Shown: positions 19,388-28,941, counted from the first letter of the stretch. The stretch: 64,000 bases of DNA from Litchfieldia alkalitelluris (GCF_002019645.1 NZ_KV917374.1:2492696-2556695); one strand, 5' to 3'. Notes: generated by a model not told the origin, from the letters alone. A program made the numbers and translations.

Positions 19388-19404
19388 TAGGAGGCCTGAT
19401 GTAG

Positions 19405-20238
19405 ATGTCAGTTGTTATGGATAATAAAAATAGTGTGAAGGTTTCAATTAATAAGAATCATAAGGAATCTACACAACAAAAGAAAAACATCGTTTATGAT
19501 ACAAAGGATTTGAATCTGTGGTATGGTGAGGATCTTGCTTTAAAGGGAATAAATCTTCCTATTTATGAGAATGAAGTAACAGCTATAATCGGTCCATCAG
19601 GTTGCGGTAAATCAACATATATTAAGACACTTAATCGTATGGTTGAATTAATTCCAATTGTTAAAATTTCAGGGCAAATCTTATATCGTGGGAAAAACAT
19701 TTTTGATAAATCTTATCAAGTAGAAGATCTTCGTACAAGTGTAGGGATGGTATTCCAAAAGCCAAATCCATTTCCGAAATCAATTTATGATAATATTGCT
19801 TATGGACCAAGAATTCATGGTATCCGTGACAAAAAGATTCTTGATGAAATCGTTGAGAGAAGTTTACGTGGAGCAGCTATTTGGGACGAAGTTAAAGATC
19901 GTTTAAAAGAAAATGCGTACGGATTATCTGGCGGACAGCAACAACGTTTATGTATTGCAAGATGCTTAGCGATCGAACCAGACGTTATTTTAATGGATGA
20001 GCCAACATCAGCACTTGATCCAATTTCAACACTTAAAGTTGAAGAACTAATTCAAGAACTAAAGAAAGACTATAGTATCATTATAGTTACTCATAATATG
20101 CAACAAGCAGCCAGGATCTCTGACCGCACTGCCTTTTTCTTAAGTGGTGAAGTAATTGAATACGCTGATACAAACAAAATGTTCTCAAATCCAAAAGATA
20201 AGCGTACAGAAGATTACATCACTGGAAGGTTCGGATAA
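19405..20238 (+). CDS. pstB: Phosphate ABC transporter ATPase PstB
   Basis: ATPase of the Pst importer, 277 aa. Walker A is GPSGCGKST, the signature is LSGGQQQR, and Walker B is [13 protein letters not shown]. The N-terminal 30 residues are basic and extend beyond the usual core. TAGGAGG precedes the ATG. Only one pstB gene is present, while B. subtilis has two. Confidence 0.94.
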   Translation: MSVVMDNKNSVKVSINKNHKESTQQKKNIVYDTKDLNLWYGEDLALKGINLPIYENEVTAIIGPSGCGKSTYIKTLNRMVELIPIVKISGQILYRGKNIFDKSYQVEDLRTSVGMVFQKPNPFPKSIYDNIAYGPRIHGIRDKKILDEIVERSLRGAAIWDEVKDRLKENAYGLSGGQQQRLCIARCLAIEPDVILMDEPTSALDPISTLKVEELIQELKKDYSIIIVTHNMQQAARISDRTAFFLSGEVIEYADTNKMFSNPKDKRTEDYITGRFG

Positions 20239-20274
20239 TATAATTAAATAAATCCACTTAAGAGGTGACTAAAA

Positions 20275-20934
20275 ATGTCAATAAGAGTAAGTTTTGATAA
20301 TGAGCTTCAGAAACTAAAAAGTGATTTAATGGAAATGGTGCTACTCTCAAAAGAAGCGATTGTTGCATCGGTGCAAGCTTTAAAAGATCAAGATGAAACA
20401 AAAGCACGTGAAATCATTGCAAACGATCAGAAAATTAATGACTATGATGAAAAAATCAATCATACAATTATCCAGTTGATTGCCCAACAACAGCCTGTCG
20501 CATCTGATTTAAGAAAGATTATTGCAGCACTTAAAATCTCAGGTGATGTAGAACGTATTGGAGACTTAGCTGTAAATATTGCTAAATCAATTCTTCATAT
20601 TGGAAATGGTCCTTTAGTTAAACCGATTGTAGAAATTCCAAAAATGGCTGAAATGGCTTTAGATATGCTAACTAATGTGATTGAAGCCTATAATAATGAA
20701 GATGTAAACTTGGCAAAGGAAACAGCGTTAAAAGATGATCAAATTGACCAATTGTATGGAAAACTAATTAAAGAACTGCTTGAGTTAATGACGGTAAACC
20801 CTGCATCATTAGGACAAATCACTCAATTAGCATTCATATGCCGTAATATTGAACGTTTAGGCGATCATTCGACGAATATTGCAGAAAATATTATCTTCAT
20901 GGTAAAAGGGAAGAAATACGATTTAAATGCATAG
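20275..20934 (+). CDS. phoU: Phosphate signalling protein PhoU
   Basis: A 219-aa all-helical protein with two PhoU repeats (about 15-105 and 115-210) holding DVERIGDLAVNIAK and NIERLGDHSTNIAEN. In other bacteria PhoU links Pst transport to the PhoR kinase and restrains uptake. GAGGTG precedes the ATG. It is the last gene of the pst operon. To my recollection it is absent from this place in B. subtilis. Confidence 0.92.
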   Translation: MSIRVSFDNELQKLKSDLMEMVLLSKEAIVASVQALKDQDETKAREIIANDQKINDYDEKINHTIIQLIAQQQPVASDLRKIIAALKISGDVERIGDLAVNIAKSILHIGNGPLVKPIVEIPKMAEMALDMLTNVIEAYNNEDVNLAKETALKDDQIDQLYGKLIKELLELMTVNPASLGQITQLAFICRNIERLGDHSTNIAENIIFMVKGKKYDLNA

Positions 20935-21022
20935 AAGTAAAGCGCACCTTACCTTTATCGGCTTCCCTTACTGACGTTTATGTAGGCGACTTTGTAAGGC
21001 TAGGTGGATTAAAAATAAATAA

Positions 21023-21062
21023 GGTAGCTGGGGTTTCTACCCTAGCTATTTGCTTTTTTTTG
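21023..21062 (+). terminator. Terminator after phoU
   Basis: TAGCTGGGGT-TTCT-ACCCTAGCTA stem followed by TTTGCTTTTTTTT. Confidence 0.85.
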
Positions 21063-21135
21063 CTTATTATTTGAATGCGTGCTACGAGTTTGCAAACCTC
21101 CGCCTTCTTGATTCGATTTTTCGTAGGTATGAGAC

Positions 21136-21320
21136 TTCATAAGGGGAGAATTTCCCGCTATTCTATCTAAGGGAAGCTTAAGAAGCGAATATAAGCGAAG
21201 ATATTCCCGTTAACTGCTTTAAATAAGAATAAATTTAATGATTTGGGTAAAATAAGTGGAAAAAATCCCCTTATTTTTATGGAAATATGGGTATTTCCCA
21301 ATTTAGCGGGAATTTCTCCG
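21136..21320. repeat. Palindrome cluster 2 (four units)
   Basis: Near-palindromes at about 21139 (AAGGGGAGAATTTCCCGCTA), 21190, 21250 and 21302 repeat the ATARGSGGRAAWWTTCCCSYTTA theme at about 50-60 base intervals. The rest of the phoU-yqzC gap holds two terminators and a degenerate R2 repeat; no gene is seen. Confidence 0.65.
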
Positions 21321-21510
21321 TTTATTTTCCAACCATTAGTGTAATGTAAACAACTTTTGGTTTTACAGCCTAACCAATATGTTCGGAATATTAATTTGCA
21401 GTAAAATTTTAGTGTGTTTTACTGAGGTAAAAGGCTATTGTACCCCCGCATTTTTATACATTACAAATTCACCTAATAATATTTACCAAAATCCTTTTAT
21501 AGTAAATAAA

Positions 21511-21546
21511 AGACCTCCAAATTACCAAACAATTTGGAGGTCATTT
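21511..21546. terminator. Strong bidirectional hairpin
   Basis: GACCTCCAAATT-ACCAAAC-AATTTGGAGGTC followed by ATTTTTA; preceded by AAAA, so it could act on either strand, most likely for leftward yqzD-yqzC. Confidence 0.7.
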
Positions 21547-21639
21547 TTATAAATTATTAATGTTTGCGATAATTAACGGAACTTGTTAAGTTATCTTGCG
21601 CTTTTAACGTGTGTTTTAATTTCTAGGAACAAGCCATCG

Positions 21640-21715
21640 GCTCAGAGGCAGAAGTTAATCGCTTAGGAAGGCTTCGTCTTATGCCTGGGGTTAAGCGAGC
21701 GCCGCAGTGCTTTTC
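21640..21715 (+). repeat. Degenerate R2 repeat abutting the yqzC stop codon
   Basis: The segment ATCGGCTCAGAGGC...GTCTTATGCCTG...GAGCGCCGCAGTGCTTTTCTT is a diverged R2 element. Its end merges with the yqzC stop codon, as in two other copies. Confidence 0.6.
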
Positions 21716-22186
21716 TTACCTAGTTATGATATCGCCAATCTCTTTATGAGTCATTTCACTAGTAACTGTAAACGAACCAATTTGAATGTTTTTAGCGAGA
21801 TCATTATCCAAAATATATGTGTTTAATTCTTTAGCGTTTTTAATGACTCCAACATCTTCAAGTACTTCGGATATTTCGAGGCTATTCATCCCTGGTGTTA
21901 TTTCTAAAATATACTTTGTTATAATTTTTTCTTCAATTTTCACTTCAGCCTTTGTCTGTTCCTGTTTTTCAGTTTCTTGATGAGTAGATTGAATTTCAAG
22001 TAACTCATCATATTCCTCTTTCTCAATCAGGACTAAGTGATTTTGGTCACTCAGGTATGCTTCTATATCACTGTCAGTAACAGTAGCCGTGTTGACAGTT
22101 TTTGGCTCATTATAATACATAATTCCCATGATGGATGTGGCAAGTATTATTCCCGCAGAAAATGCTCTTAATCCTAACTTACTCAT
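21716..22186 (-). CDS. yqzC: YqzC-like protein, MltG/YceG-related fold
   Basis: A 156-aa protein with an N-terminal membrane anchor (about 5-24), a Gln/Glu/Lys-rich linker, and a C-terminal domain (about 92-156) shaped like the LysM-like part of YceG/MltG: ITPGMNSLEISEVLEDVGVI through IGDIITR. The catalytic domain of MltG is absent, so it is probably a wall-binding or regulatory protein. ATG overlaps the yqzD stop by 4 bases (ATGA), and AAAAGGA precedes it. Confidence 0.7.
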   Translation of the reverse strand: MSKLGLRAFSAGIILATSIMGIMYYNEPKTVNTATVTDSDIEAYLSDQNHLVLIEKEEYDELLEIQSTHQETEKQEQTKAEVKIEEKIITKYILEITPGMNSLEISEVLEDVGVIKNAKELNTYILDNDLAKNIQIGSFTVTSEMTHKEIGDIITR

Positions 22187-22554
22187 GATTGATTTCCTTT
22201 TAATCTAATTTGTTCAATAAAATAAGCTTCATCTTTTTTCTTTTTATCCAATGAAGTTTCTTTCTGGGGTTGCAGGGCAGAAGAATTACCTTGAAAAAGA
22301 GTAGATAGCTTATCTCGATCAATCCCTTTTCTAGGAGGAGTTTGACGAGATGGATGATTAAGGGTAGCATCATTTACTAATAATTCTTCCTCTAACACAC
22401 TTATTTTCTTTTTCAGTTGATACGTTTCTTGAATAAGTGTCATTGATAATTGGTCAATCTGATCTTCTAATTCTTTTATAGAATCTTTCTTGAAAAAAGA
22501 TAGAATTAATAAAATGATAGAAAGTGATAATAAAGCAATAATTGTGTATTCCAT
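22183..22554 (-). CDS. yqzD: YqzD-like protein, membrane-anchored
   Basis: A 123-aa protein with one N-terminal membrane segment (about 3-20), then a coiled-coil-like region (about 28-65, KELEDQIDQLSMTLIQETYQ) and a basic, Ser/Gln-rich tail. AGAGGTG precedes the ATG. It overlaps yqzC and must be cotranscribed with it. The assignment comes from the two-gene arrangement next to pst, as in B. subtilis; function unknown. Confidence 0.65.
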   Translation of the reverse strand: MEYTIIALLSLSIILLILSFFKKDSIKELEDQIDQLSMTLIQETYQLKKKISVLEEELLVNDATLNHPSRQTPPRKGIDRDKLSTLFQGNSSALQPQKETSLDKKKKDEAYFIEQIRLKGNQS

Positions 22555-22673
22555 AATTGCACCTCTATAAAAATATTGTGTCAGTACATTTATAGCATAA
22601 ACAAAGGGGAATCGCTATACTCTTTCGGTTTAAATACGAAATTTGGCAGATGTGAGATATCTACCCTGAAAAA

Positions 22674-22803
22674 AGAAATGCGGAAGGCGCTCGTTCATCG
22701 GCGACAGGCATAAGACAAGCCGGCTAGAAGGTTGCTCTTTAACCTTCTAGGGTGGATTGACTTAGACCTGAGAGCCGATAGCGCCTGGAGCTAGACACTA
22801 AGC
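22674..22803 (-). repeat. Dispersed hairpin repeat R2, copy b
   Basis: About 130 bp from CGGAAGGCGCTCGTTCATCGG to GGAGCTAGACACTAAG. Outer arms GGCGC...GCGCC and GCCGAT pairs, plus an inner AGAAGGTT...AACCTTCT hairpin, allow a long folded structure. Copies also lie at 23.1, 39.5, 46.7 and 57.2 kb. Confidence 0.8.
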
Positions 22804-22877
22804 TAATTATAATTTTTCATACTCCATGGTGCTAATTTTAATTAGCATAGAGGTCTACCCTGAAAATAACTTAGTTA

Positions 22878-23024
22878 GAGGAGTTCCATGAGCTGCGATC
22901 CACTTGCTTTCCGCGGGGTGGTCCGTGAGCCTCCTCGTCGCCAGGGGCGGGCTCCTGTGGGGTCTCACGAGACCACTCGATCCCGCAGGAGTCAAGTGGC
23001 TCTCCGCTCATTCCACACTGATGA
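22878..23024 (-). repeat. Dispersed GC-rich repeat R1, copy b
   Basis: Reverse-orientation copy of the 140-bp repeat, from GAGTTCCATGAGCTGCGATC to CTCTCCGCTCATTCCACA. It is nearly identical to copy d at 32.5 kb. Confidence 0.85.
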
Positions 23025-23087
23025 GTAAACATTTTCATTCACCATGGTGCGAAATACTTATTTAGCATGGATGTCTACCCTGAAAAA

Positions 23088-23217
23088 AGAAAAGCGGAAG
23101 GCGCTCGTTCATCGGCGACAGGCATAAGGCAAGCCGGCTGGGAGGTTGCTCTTTAACCTTCTAGGGTGGATTGTCTTAGACCTGAGAGCCGATAGCGCCT
23201 GGAGCTAGACACTAAGC
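23088..23217 (-). repeat. Dispersed hairpin repeat R2, copy c
   Basis: Nearly identical to copy b 0.4 kb to the left. Copies b and c flank R1 copy b, and the same short AT-rich spacer (CCATGGTGC...TTAGCAT...CTACCCTGAAAA) joins the pieces. A degenerate R1-like stretch follows at 23300-23370. Confidence 0.85.
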
Positions 23218-23401
23218 TAAGTATAATTTTTCATACTCCATGGTGCGAATTTTAATTAGCATAGATTTCTACCCTGAAAATACTTAGTCTTACAATTCCA
23301 TTCGCTACATACAGTTCACTTGTGGGGGACCGCGGGGCGACCCGGGAGCCCTCGTCGCATGCTCCTACAGGGTTGTCAGATTTTCCTATCTGTATGCCAA
23401 A

Positions 23402-23900
23402 AGCCCAAGAAAGGGAACGAAAGGGGTTGTCAGATTCCCTTTCTGGCACCAAAAGCCCGAGAAAGGGAACGAAAGGGGTTGTCAGATTCCCTTTCTGGCA
23501 CCAAAAGCCCGAGAAAGGGAACAAAAGGGGTTGTCAGATTCCCTTTCTGGCACCAAAAGCCCGAGAAAGGGAACGAAAGGGGCTGTCAGATTCCCTTTCT
23601 GGCACCAAAAGCCCGAGAAAGGGAACAAAAGGGTTGTCAGATTCCTTTTCTGGCACCAAAAGCCCGAGAAAGGGAACGAAAGGGGTTGTCAGATTCCCTT
23701 TCTGGCACCAAAGCCCGAGAAAGGGAACGAAAGGGGTTGTCAGATTCCTTTTCTGGCACCAAAAGCCCGAAAAAGGGAACGAAAGGGTTGTCAGATTCCT
23801 TTTCTGGTGCCAGGAGCCCTAGAAAGGGAACGAAAGAGATTGTTAGATTCCCTTTCTGATCCCAAGAGCCCGATAAAGGGAATCAAAGGATATTCTTCTC
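23402..23900. repeat. Tandem array B: about ten 52-bp units
   Basis: Units begin AGCCCGAGAAAGGGAACGAA and recur at 23402, 23454, 23506, 23558, 23610, 23661, 23712, 23764, about 23815 and 23868, a 51-52 base step. Each unit has the arms AGAAAGGGAA and TTCCCTTTCT about 18 bases apart. The right-hand units are more degenerate. All three forward frames stay open because 52 is not a multiple of 3 and the unit lacks stops; this is not evidence of coding. The yqzD-to-24204 gap (1.65 kb) contains only repeats. Confidence 0.9.
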
Positions 23901-24203
23901 AGATTCCCTTCCATTAGATTACGAGCAACACTATATGTATAACATCCTAGTTTCCCCTGGGAAAAAAGTAGCATCTAACCGACCGAAAACTCTCTTAGTT
24001 GTGTAGTTATTCTAAACTTATTCCAGACTGAGTGAGCAAAACAAATTCATTCCACGGTCCGAATATTTCATTAGCATGATATTCTACCTTAAAAATAACC
24101 ACAGTCGACAAAAATCACTCATTGTTGTTATTAGTACATGGTGATAAGATTAGGAATAGAAGGTTTCAGTATCCATAATAGATATCTGAGTGAGGTGAAT
24201 TAG

Positions 24204-24779
24204 TTGATAGGTGAACAAATAACGTCTAACCAGAGTAGTAGTATAACTAATAATGATAATCAAAGATTAATAGATAAAATTAACTCGATGTCTAAAGGGA
24301 TGAATGTACATAGTAAATTGGTACATCATGAAAAATTAGCCCTAATGGTGAAGGATGATTCGACTTTATATGCATATTGGGACCTACCTGAAGTGAAAAA
24401 GCAGATCGTCGAGAAGCATTATGGCGGCAAGTGGGCAGATTTCACTCAAGCGATAAAAATCTATGATATTACAGATGTCTCATTTAATTCGATTAATGAG
24501 CACCAATCATTAACAATAAAAATCGGTGATAACAAAACATATCTTTTCATAAATAACATTACACCAAGTAGAACTTACGTTGCTGAAATCGGTGTCATAT
24601 TTGATGATGAGCCATTTTTCTCATTGCTTCGGTCAAACAGTGTAAAATCTCCTTTTATACAACGCAATTACAATAGTGAAAAACAAACAAGCAATAACAA
24701 AGCTAAGTGGATGATAAATGAACAAAAAGATATAGCTTGGAAGGATTCATATAGTACGTATACGTGTTATGAGAGTTAA
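24204..24779 (+). CDS. DUF4912 protein
   Basis: A 191-aa soluble protein. The central part (about 40-140) shows the DUF4912 pattern: a KLALMVKDDSTLYAYWDLP start, an IKIYDIT strand, and PSRTYVAEIG. DUF4912 has a beta-sandwich look and is often encoded beside alpha-glucan genes, where a carbohydrate-binding role has been suggested. The TTG start at 24204 follows GAGGTGA. It lies 32 bases before the GH57-GT4 fusion gene and is the first gene of a three-gene operon. Confidence 0.75.
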   Translation: MIGEQITSNQSSSITNNDNQRLIDKINSMSKGMNVHSKLVHHEKLALMVKDDSTLYAYWDLPEVKKQIVEKHYGGKWADFTQAIKIYDITDVSFNSINEHQSLTIKIGDNKTYLFINNITPSRTYVAEIGVIFDDEPFFSLLRSNSVKSPFIQRNYNSEKQTSNNKAKWMINEQKDIAWKDSYSTYTCYES

Positions 24780-24811
24780 TTGATTAGCTCGTTTAAATTG
24801 GGGGAATTCTA

Positions 24812-27589
24812 TTGAATTATATGTATACAAATATTGTCCTTCATGCTCATTTGCCATATGTAAGAAGTCTTAATGGAGATGCTCTTGAGGAGCGATGGCT
24901 TTACGAAGCAATGGCAGAGTCCTATATTCCGTTAATATGGAAACTAGAAGAAGACAATCATAAAAGAAAGTGGACACTTTCTCTTTCGCCAACATTAATG
25001 GAAATGTTAGCAGACCCCCTTTTACAACAACGATTTTTAGAATATATTCAAAATCTACTATCTTTACTTCAAGCTGAACTATCGCAGAACACCAATCAAG
25101 AAGAGCTTTCTGTGATCTTGTTTTATTTAGAAAGAACCGAATCTGTAAGAGAAACGTTTCTAAAATTTAATAGGAATCTTCTTTTTGCATTCAACCAGTT
25201 TGAACAACAAGGCAAGATTGAATGTATTACAACCTCAGCATCTCATGCATTCCTACCCTATCTATCAACTGAACAAGGAATTCGTTCACAAATACGTGAA
25301 GGGATTCAAACGTTTAAAAAGTATTTTGGTAAGCTCCCGGCAGGTTTTTGGCTACCTGAGTGTGCTTATTCCGACGATGTGGATCAGGTATTAGCCGCGG
25401 AAGGAATACAATATACCTTTGTAGATGAACACGCCTTGCTTAATGCAAAACCAACTCCTAAAAGAGAGACTGGAGCTCCAGTCCATTCACCCCATGGAGT
25501 TACCTTATTTCCAAGGAATCAAAAGCTTTCAAATAAAGTGTGGTGTGCAACAACAGGCTATCCAGGAGATATCGATTATCGCGAGTTTTACCGAGATGTT
25601 GGACATGACCGAGACTACGCATATATAAAGCCATTTTTACCTCAAGGAATAAGAGTAGATACGGGTTTGAAATATTATAAAATAACAGGCGCTGAAACGA
25701 AAGAGTTTTATAGACGTGATTTTGCAGAAGCGAAAATCTGTCAACATGCTGAGGATTTCTTAAAAATGTTAGAACAGGAACGGGAATTAAAGGGGAATCA
25801 ATCTTATCCGCCGTATATGGTTGTTCTTCCATTTGATGCAGAGCTTTTTGGACACTGGTGGTTTGAGGGCCCTGATTGGCTGCATCAAATTATGAGTTCC
25901 CATCAAGGCAATATTGAATTTTTGACAGGCTCCGAATTTGTGAGGAGACATCGACAAGATCTAGAAATCTGTGAGGTTTCTTTTTCCTCCTGGGGAAGGA
26001 ATGGCTATGGAGATGTTTGGTTAAATGAAAAAAATGAATGGATCTATCGCCATTTACATCGTATGGAAAGTGAAATTATTAGAGCTGTAGATTTGTTTAA
26101 AAATGGTACGTTAATTGAACATGATGCAATTAAGCAAATGATCAGAGAGTGGTTTTTATTTAGCAGTAGTGACTGGGCGTTTATGTTAGATAATGGTCAT
26201 TGTGATCAGTATGCGCTTAGAAGAATTGAACAACATTTAACTAATTTTATTGAACTGCAACATCATTTGTACGATCGTGAATTAACTGAAGAAAGTCTTC
26301 GTATATATAGAAATGAATATCCTTTTTTATCAACTATAAATCTCTCAAGTTTTTCTTCGATGGTAGAGAATGAAATGATTATAAAACCTCCACCCAAAAA
26401 TGGCTTAAGAATTTTGATGCTGTCATGGGAATTTCCACCATTAGTTGTTGGAGGTTTATCCAGACATGTTTATGACTTATCGCGAGCTTTGGTAGAAATT
26501 GGTCATCAAGTGACTGTAGTAACCTCTGCTGTAGAGGGTTCACCTTATTATGAGGTTGTTGAGGGAGTTGAAGTCTACCGTGTTGACTGCCTACAACCAC
26601 ATGCCACTGAATTCTTGGATTGGATTGGAAGTCTTAATATGAGCTTTACGAAGACATCGATTGAGCTAGAGCAAGAATTATCCTTTGATATTATGCACGC
26701 TCATGACTGGCTAGTAGCAGTGTCTGCAATTATGCTAAAGAGCATCCTAAACAAACCACTAGTTTCAACCATTCATGCAACTGAGTATGGGCGTAATAAT
26801 GGTATATACACTGAATTACAACGAAAAATTCATGCAAAGGAGGAGGAATTAACTAAGGCTTCGGATGCCGTAATTGTTTGTAGTGAATATATGGAAGAAG
26901 AAGTAATTAGACTTTTTCACCTACATTCATCGAAGGTCCATGTGTTTCCAAATGGTGTTGATCCATCAATGTTAGTTGTGAAAAATGCTAACATGGTTTT
27001 ATCATCCTTGTTGAAGTTAGATTATAGTCATCTCATTTTCTCAGTTGGGCGAATTGTTCAAGAAAAAGGATTTGAAACGGTAATTGATGCAGCATCAATC
27101 ATTCTAGAAGAATTTCCACATGTATTAATTTTAATCGCAGGGAAAGGTCCAATGCTTAAGGATTATCGTAAAAAAGTGAAAACATTAGGGTTAGAAAACA
27201 ATATTGTTTTTATCGGATTTATCAGTGATGAGGAACGGAATATGTATTTTAAAGAGTGCGATATTACGTTGTTTCCGAGTATTTATGAGCCATTTGGCAT
27301 TGTAGCACTAGAAGGAATGGCTGCTGGTAAACCAACGATTGTATCTGATACAGGAGGGTTAAAGGATATCGTTATCCATGGAAAAACAGGTCTGAAAATG
27401 ATACCCGGTGATAAGGAAAGTCTTGCACGAGAAGTTCTCCATTTATTAAGAGATGAAGTCTATGCTGCAGAATTAGGACGTAATGGGAAGCTAGCAGTCA
27501 CAACAACATATGCTTGGGAAAAAATTGCGCAGGATACGAGTCAAGTGTTTATGGATATGCTACAACAACCAATTTCGATAAGGGGATGA
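24812..27589 (+). CDS. GH57 branching-enzyme-type / GT4 glycosyltransferase fusion
   Basis: A 925-aa two-domain enzyme. Residues 1 to about 510 are a GH57/DUF1957 module: IVLHAHLPYVR at the start, GFWLPECAY with the probable nucleophile Glu near 181, and VLPFDAELFGHWW with the probable acid/base Asp near 341. Residues from about 530 are a GT4 glycosyltransferase: LSWEFPPLVVGGLSRH with the donor-side glycine loop, and EPFGIVALEG near 826. It may both elongate and branch an alpha-glucan. The TTG start follows GGGGGA at 6 bases. It is 4 bases from the nucleotidyltransferase gene. Confidence 0.85.
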   Translation: MNYMYTNIVLHAHLPYVRSLNGDALEERWLYEAMAESYIPLIWKLEEDNHKRKWTLSLSPTLMEMLADPLLQQRFLEYIQNLLSLLQAELSQNTNQEELSVILFYLERTESVRETFLKFNRNLLFAFNQFEQQGKIECITTSASHAFLPYLSTEQGIRSQIREGIQTFKKYFGKLPAGFWLPECAYSDDVDQVLAAEGIQYTFVDEHALLNAKPTPKRETGAPVHSPHGVTLFPRNQKLSNKVWCATTGYPGDIDYREFYRDVGHDRDYAYIKPFLPQGIRVDTGLKYYKITGAETKEFYRRDFAEAKICQHAEDFLKMLEQERELKGNQSYPPYMVVLPFDAELFGHWWFEGPDWLHQIMSSHQGNIEFLTGSEFVRRHRQDLEICEVSFSSWGRNGYGDVWLNEKNEWIYRHLHRMESEIIRAVDLFKNGTLIEHDAIKQMIREWFLFSSSDWAFMLDNGHCDQYALRRIEQHLTNFIELQHHLYDRELTEESLRIYRNEYPFLSTINLSSFSSMVENEMIIKPPPKNGLRILMLSWEFPPLVVGGLSRHVYDLSRALVEIGHQVTVVTSAVEGSPYYEVVEGVEVYRVDCLQPHATEFLDWIGSLNMSFTKTSIELEQELSFDIMHAHDWLVAVSAIMLKSILNKPLVSTIHATEYGRNNGIYTELQRKIHAKEEELTKASDAVIVCSEYMEEEVIRLFHLHSSKVHVFPNGVDPSMLVVKNANMVLSSLLKLDYSHLIFSVGRIVQEKGFETVIDAASIILEEFPHVLILIAGKGPMLKDYRKKVKTLGLENNIVFIGFISDEERNMYFKECDITLFPSIYEPFGIVALEGMAAGKPTIVSDTGGLKDIVIHGKTGLKMIPGDKESLAREVLHLLRDEVYAAELGRNGKLAVTTTYAWEKIAQDTSQVFMDMLQQPISIRG

Positions 27590-27593
27590 TAAC

Positions 27594-28334
27594 ATGAAAG
27601 GTGTTATCATGGCCGGGGGTAAGGGTACAAGGCTTCGTCCACTCACCTATCATATGCCAAAGCCGATGGTGCCGCTACTTCACACGCCAGTGATGGAATA
27701 TTGTATAGAATTATTAAAAAAACATCAAATAACAGAAATTGCTGTGACTACAGGTTATTTAGGAGAAGATATCAAGCAGTATTTTGGGAATGGAAGCAAA
27801 TGGGGAATTGATTTATTATATTTTGATGAAATCTCACCCTTAGGAACCGCAGGCAGTGTGAAAAATGCAGAAGCGTTCTTAGATGAGCCCTTTGTTGTAA
27901 TTAGCGGAGATGTGTTAACTGACTTTGATTTAACTGAGGCGATTTCGTATCATCAAGAAAAGCAGGCTGTATTAACCATTTTAATGAAAAAAGTACAAAA
28001 TCCCTCTCAATATGGGATCATGACAACAAATGAAGAAGGAAAAGTTTGTCGCTTCCTTGAAAAGCCAAAGGAAAATGAAATTTTTAGCCATTTCATCAAC
28101 ACAGGGATTTACATCGTAGATCCTATCCTATTTTCATATATCCCAATAGGTGAGTGCTATGATTTTAGCAAAGACCTTTTTCCAAAATTACTAGAACAAA
28201 ATGCAAAAGTATATGGTTATCTTGTAAATGGCTATTGGTCAGACATCGGATCATTCCCACAATACAAGCAAACCCGATTTGACTTACTAAACGATCGAGT
28301 TAAATTTTCAAACCAACGAATGAATACCAGGTAA
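27594..28334 (+). CDS. Sugar nucleotidyltransferase (NDP-sugar synthase)
   Basis: A 246-aa nucleotidyltransferase. The N-terminal signature is MKGVIMAGGKGTRLRPLT with KPM shortly after, VVISGDVLTDFDL carries the metal-binding Asp, and FLEKPKE and NTGIYI complete the active site. It makes an NDP-sugar from a sugar 1-phosphate; the sugar cannot be fixed from sequence, but the operon suggests an activated glucose donor for the GT4 domain upstream. It lacks the C-terminal beta-helix of GlgC. Confidence 0.85.
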   Translation: MKGVIMAGGKGTRLRPLTYHMPKPMVPLLHTPVMEYCIELLKKHQITEIAVTTGYLGEDIKQYFGNGSKWGIDLLYFDEISPLGTAGSVKNAEAFLDEPFVVISGDVLTDFDLTEAISYHQEKQAVLTILMKKVQNPSQYGIMTTNEEGKVCRFLEKPKENEIFSHFINTGIYIVDPILFSYIPIGECYDFSKDLFPKLLEQNAKVYGYLVNGYWSDIGSFPQYKQTRFDLLNDRVKFSNQRMNTR

Positions 28335-28388
28335 TCTGGAGCATTTAATATAGTGGATGAGAATCTATTGGAAAATGTCTTCATAAGT

Positions 28389-28512
28389 GTGGAATGAGTG
28401 AAGAGACACTTGGCTACTGCAGGATCTGATCTAGTGGTCAGGAGCCAAAAAGCGAGAAGGAGGCTCCCGGACCACCCGCAGAAAGCAAGTGGATCGCAGC
28501 GAATGGAATTAT
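28389..28512 (+). repeat. Dispersed GC-rich repeat R1, copy c (degenerate)
   Basis: A diverged copy from GTGGAATGAGTGAAGAGACACT to GGATCGCAGCGAATGGAATT. It fills most of the gap between the nucleotidyltransferase gene and rpmG. Confidence 0.7.
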
Positions 28513-28659
28513 AAGGCTAGTTATTTAGAGGATAGGCCCTATTTTAATAGATACATTAGAAAAAATTACTCCAAACAAAAAATAGACTAGAATTTATAAA
28601 AAGAAAGTGTTATGATAGTTAAGTCTGATTTATGCTTTTATGTTTGGAGGGAAATAAAG

Positions 28660-28809
28660 ATGCGTGTTAAAATCACATTAGCTTGTACTGAAACTGGTGA
28701 CCGTAATTATATTACAACTAAAAACAAACGTAACAACCCAGATCGTATTGAGCTGAAAAAATATAGCCCAAGATTAAAAAAGGTAACTGTACATCGCGAA
28801 ACAAAGTAA
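28660..28809 (+). CDS. rpmG: 50S ribosomal protein L33
   Basis: A 49-aa basic protein ([20 protein letters not shown]) of the bL33 family. Only one Cys is present, so it is the zinc-independent (C-minus) form, the type that replaces zinc-containing L33 when zinc is scarce. GGAGGG precedes the ATG at 8 bases. A hairpin (CAGTAGGAGATATCCTGCTG) with a T-run follows directly at 28811-28840. Confidence 0.93.
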   Translation: MRVKITLACTETGDRNYITTKNKRNNPDRIELKKYSPRLKKVTVHRETK

Positions 28810-28810
28810 G

Positions 28811-28840
28811 CAGTAGGAGATATCCTGCTGTTTTTTTTAT
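28811..28840 (+). terminator. Terminator after rpmG
   Basis: CAGTAGGA-GATA-TCCTGCTG followed by TTTTTTTT. Confidence 0.85.
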
Positions 28841-28941
28841 ATTTTTTTTGATAACGTTACCAAACTCTTATGGAATGCAGGAATAGTGAATATACATATA
28901 GAAGATAGAAATGATGAATATAAGAATGGCTGAGGAGCACA

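Noticed and set aside
23252-23524. 90-codon minus-strand frame at the left end of array B
   Set aside because: Same repeat-derived translation, no ribosome site, crosses a degenerate R1 copy.
23320-23917. Three overlapping open frames of 128-179 codons across array B
   Set aside because: They arise because the 52-bp unit lacks stops and shifts frame each repeat; all frames give the same repeated peptides, and there is no ribosome site.
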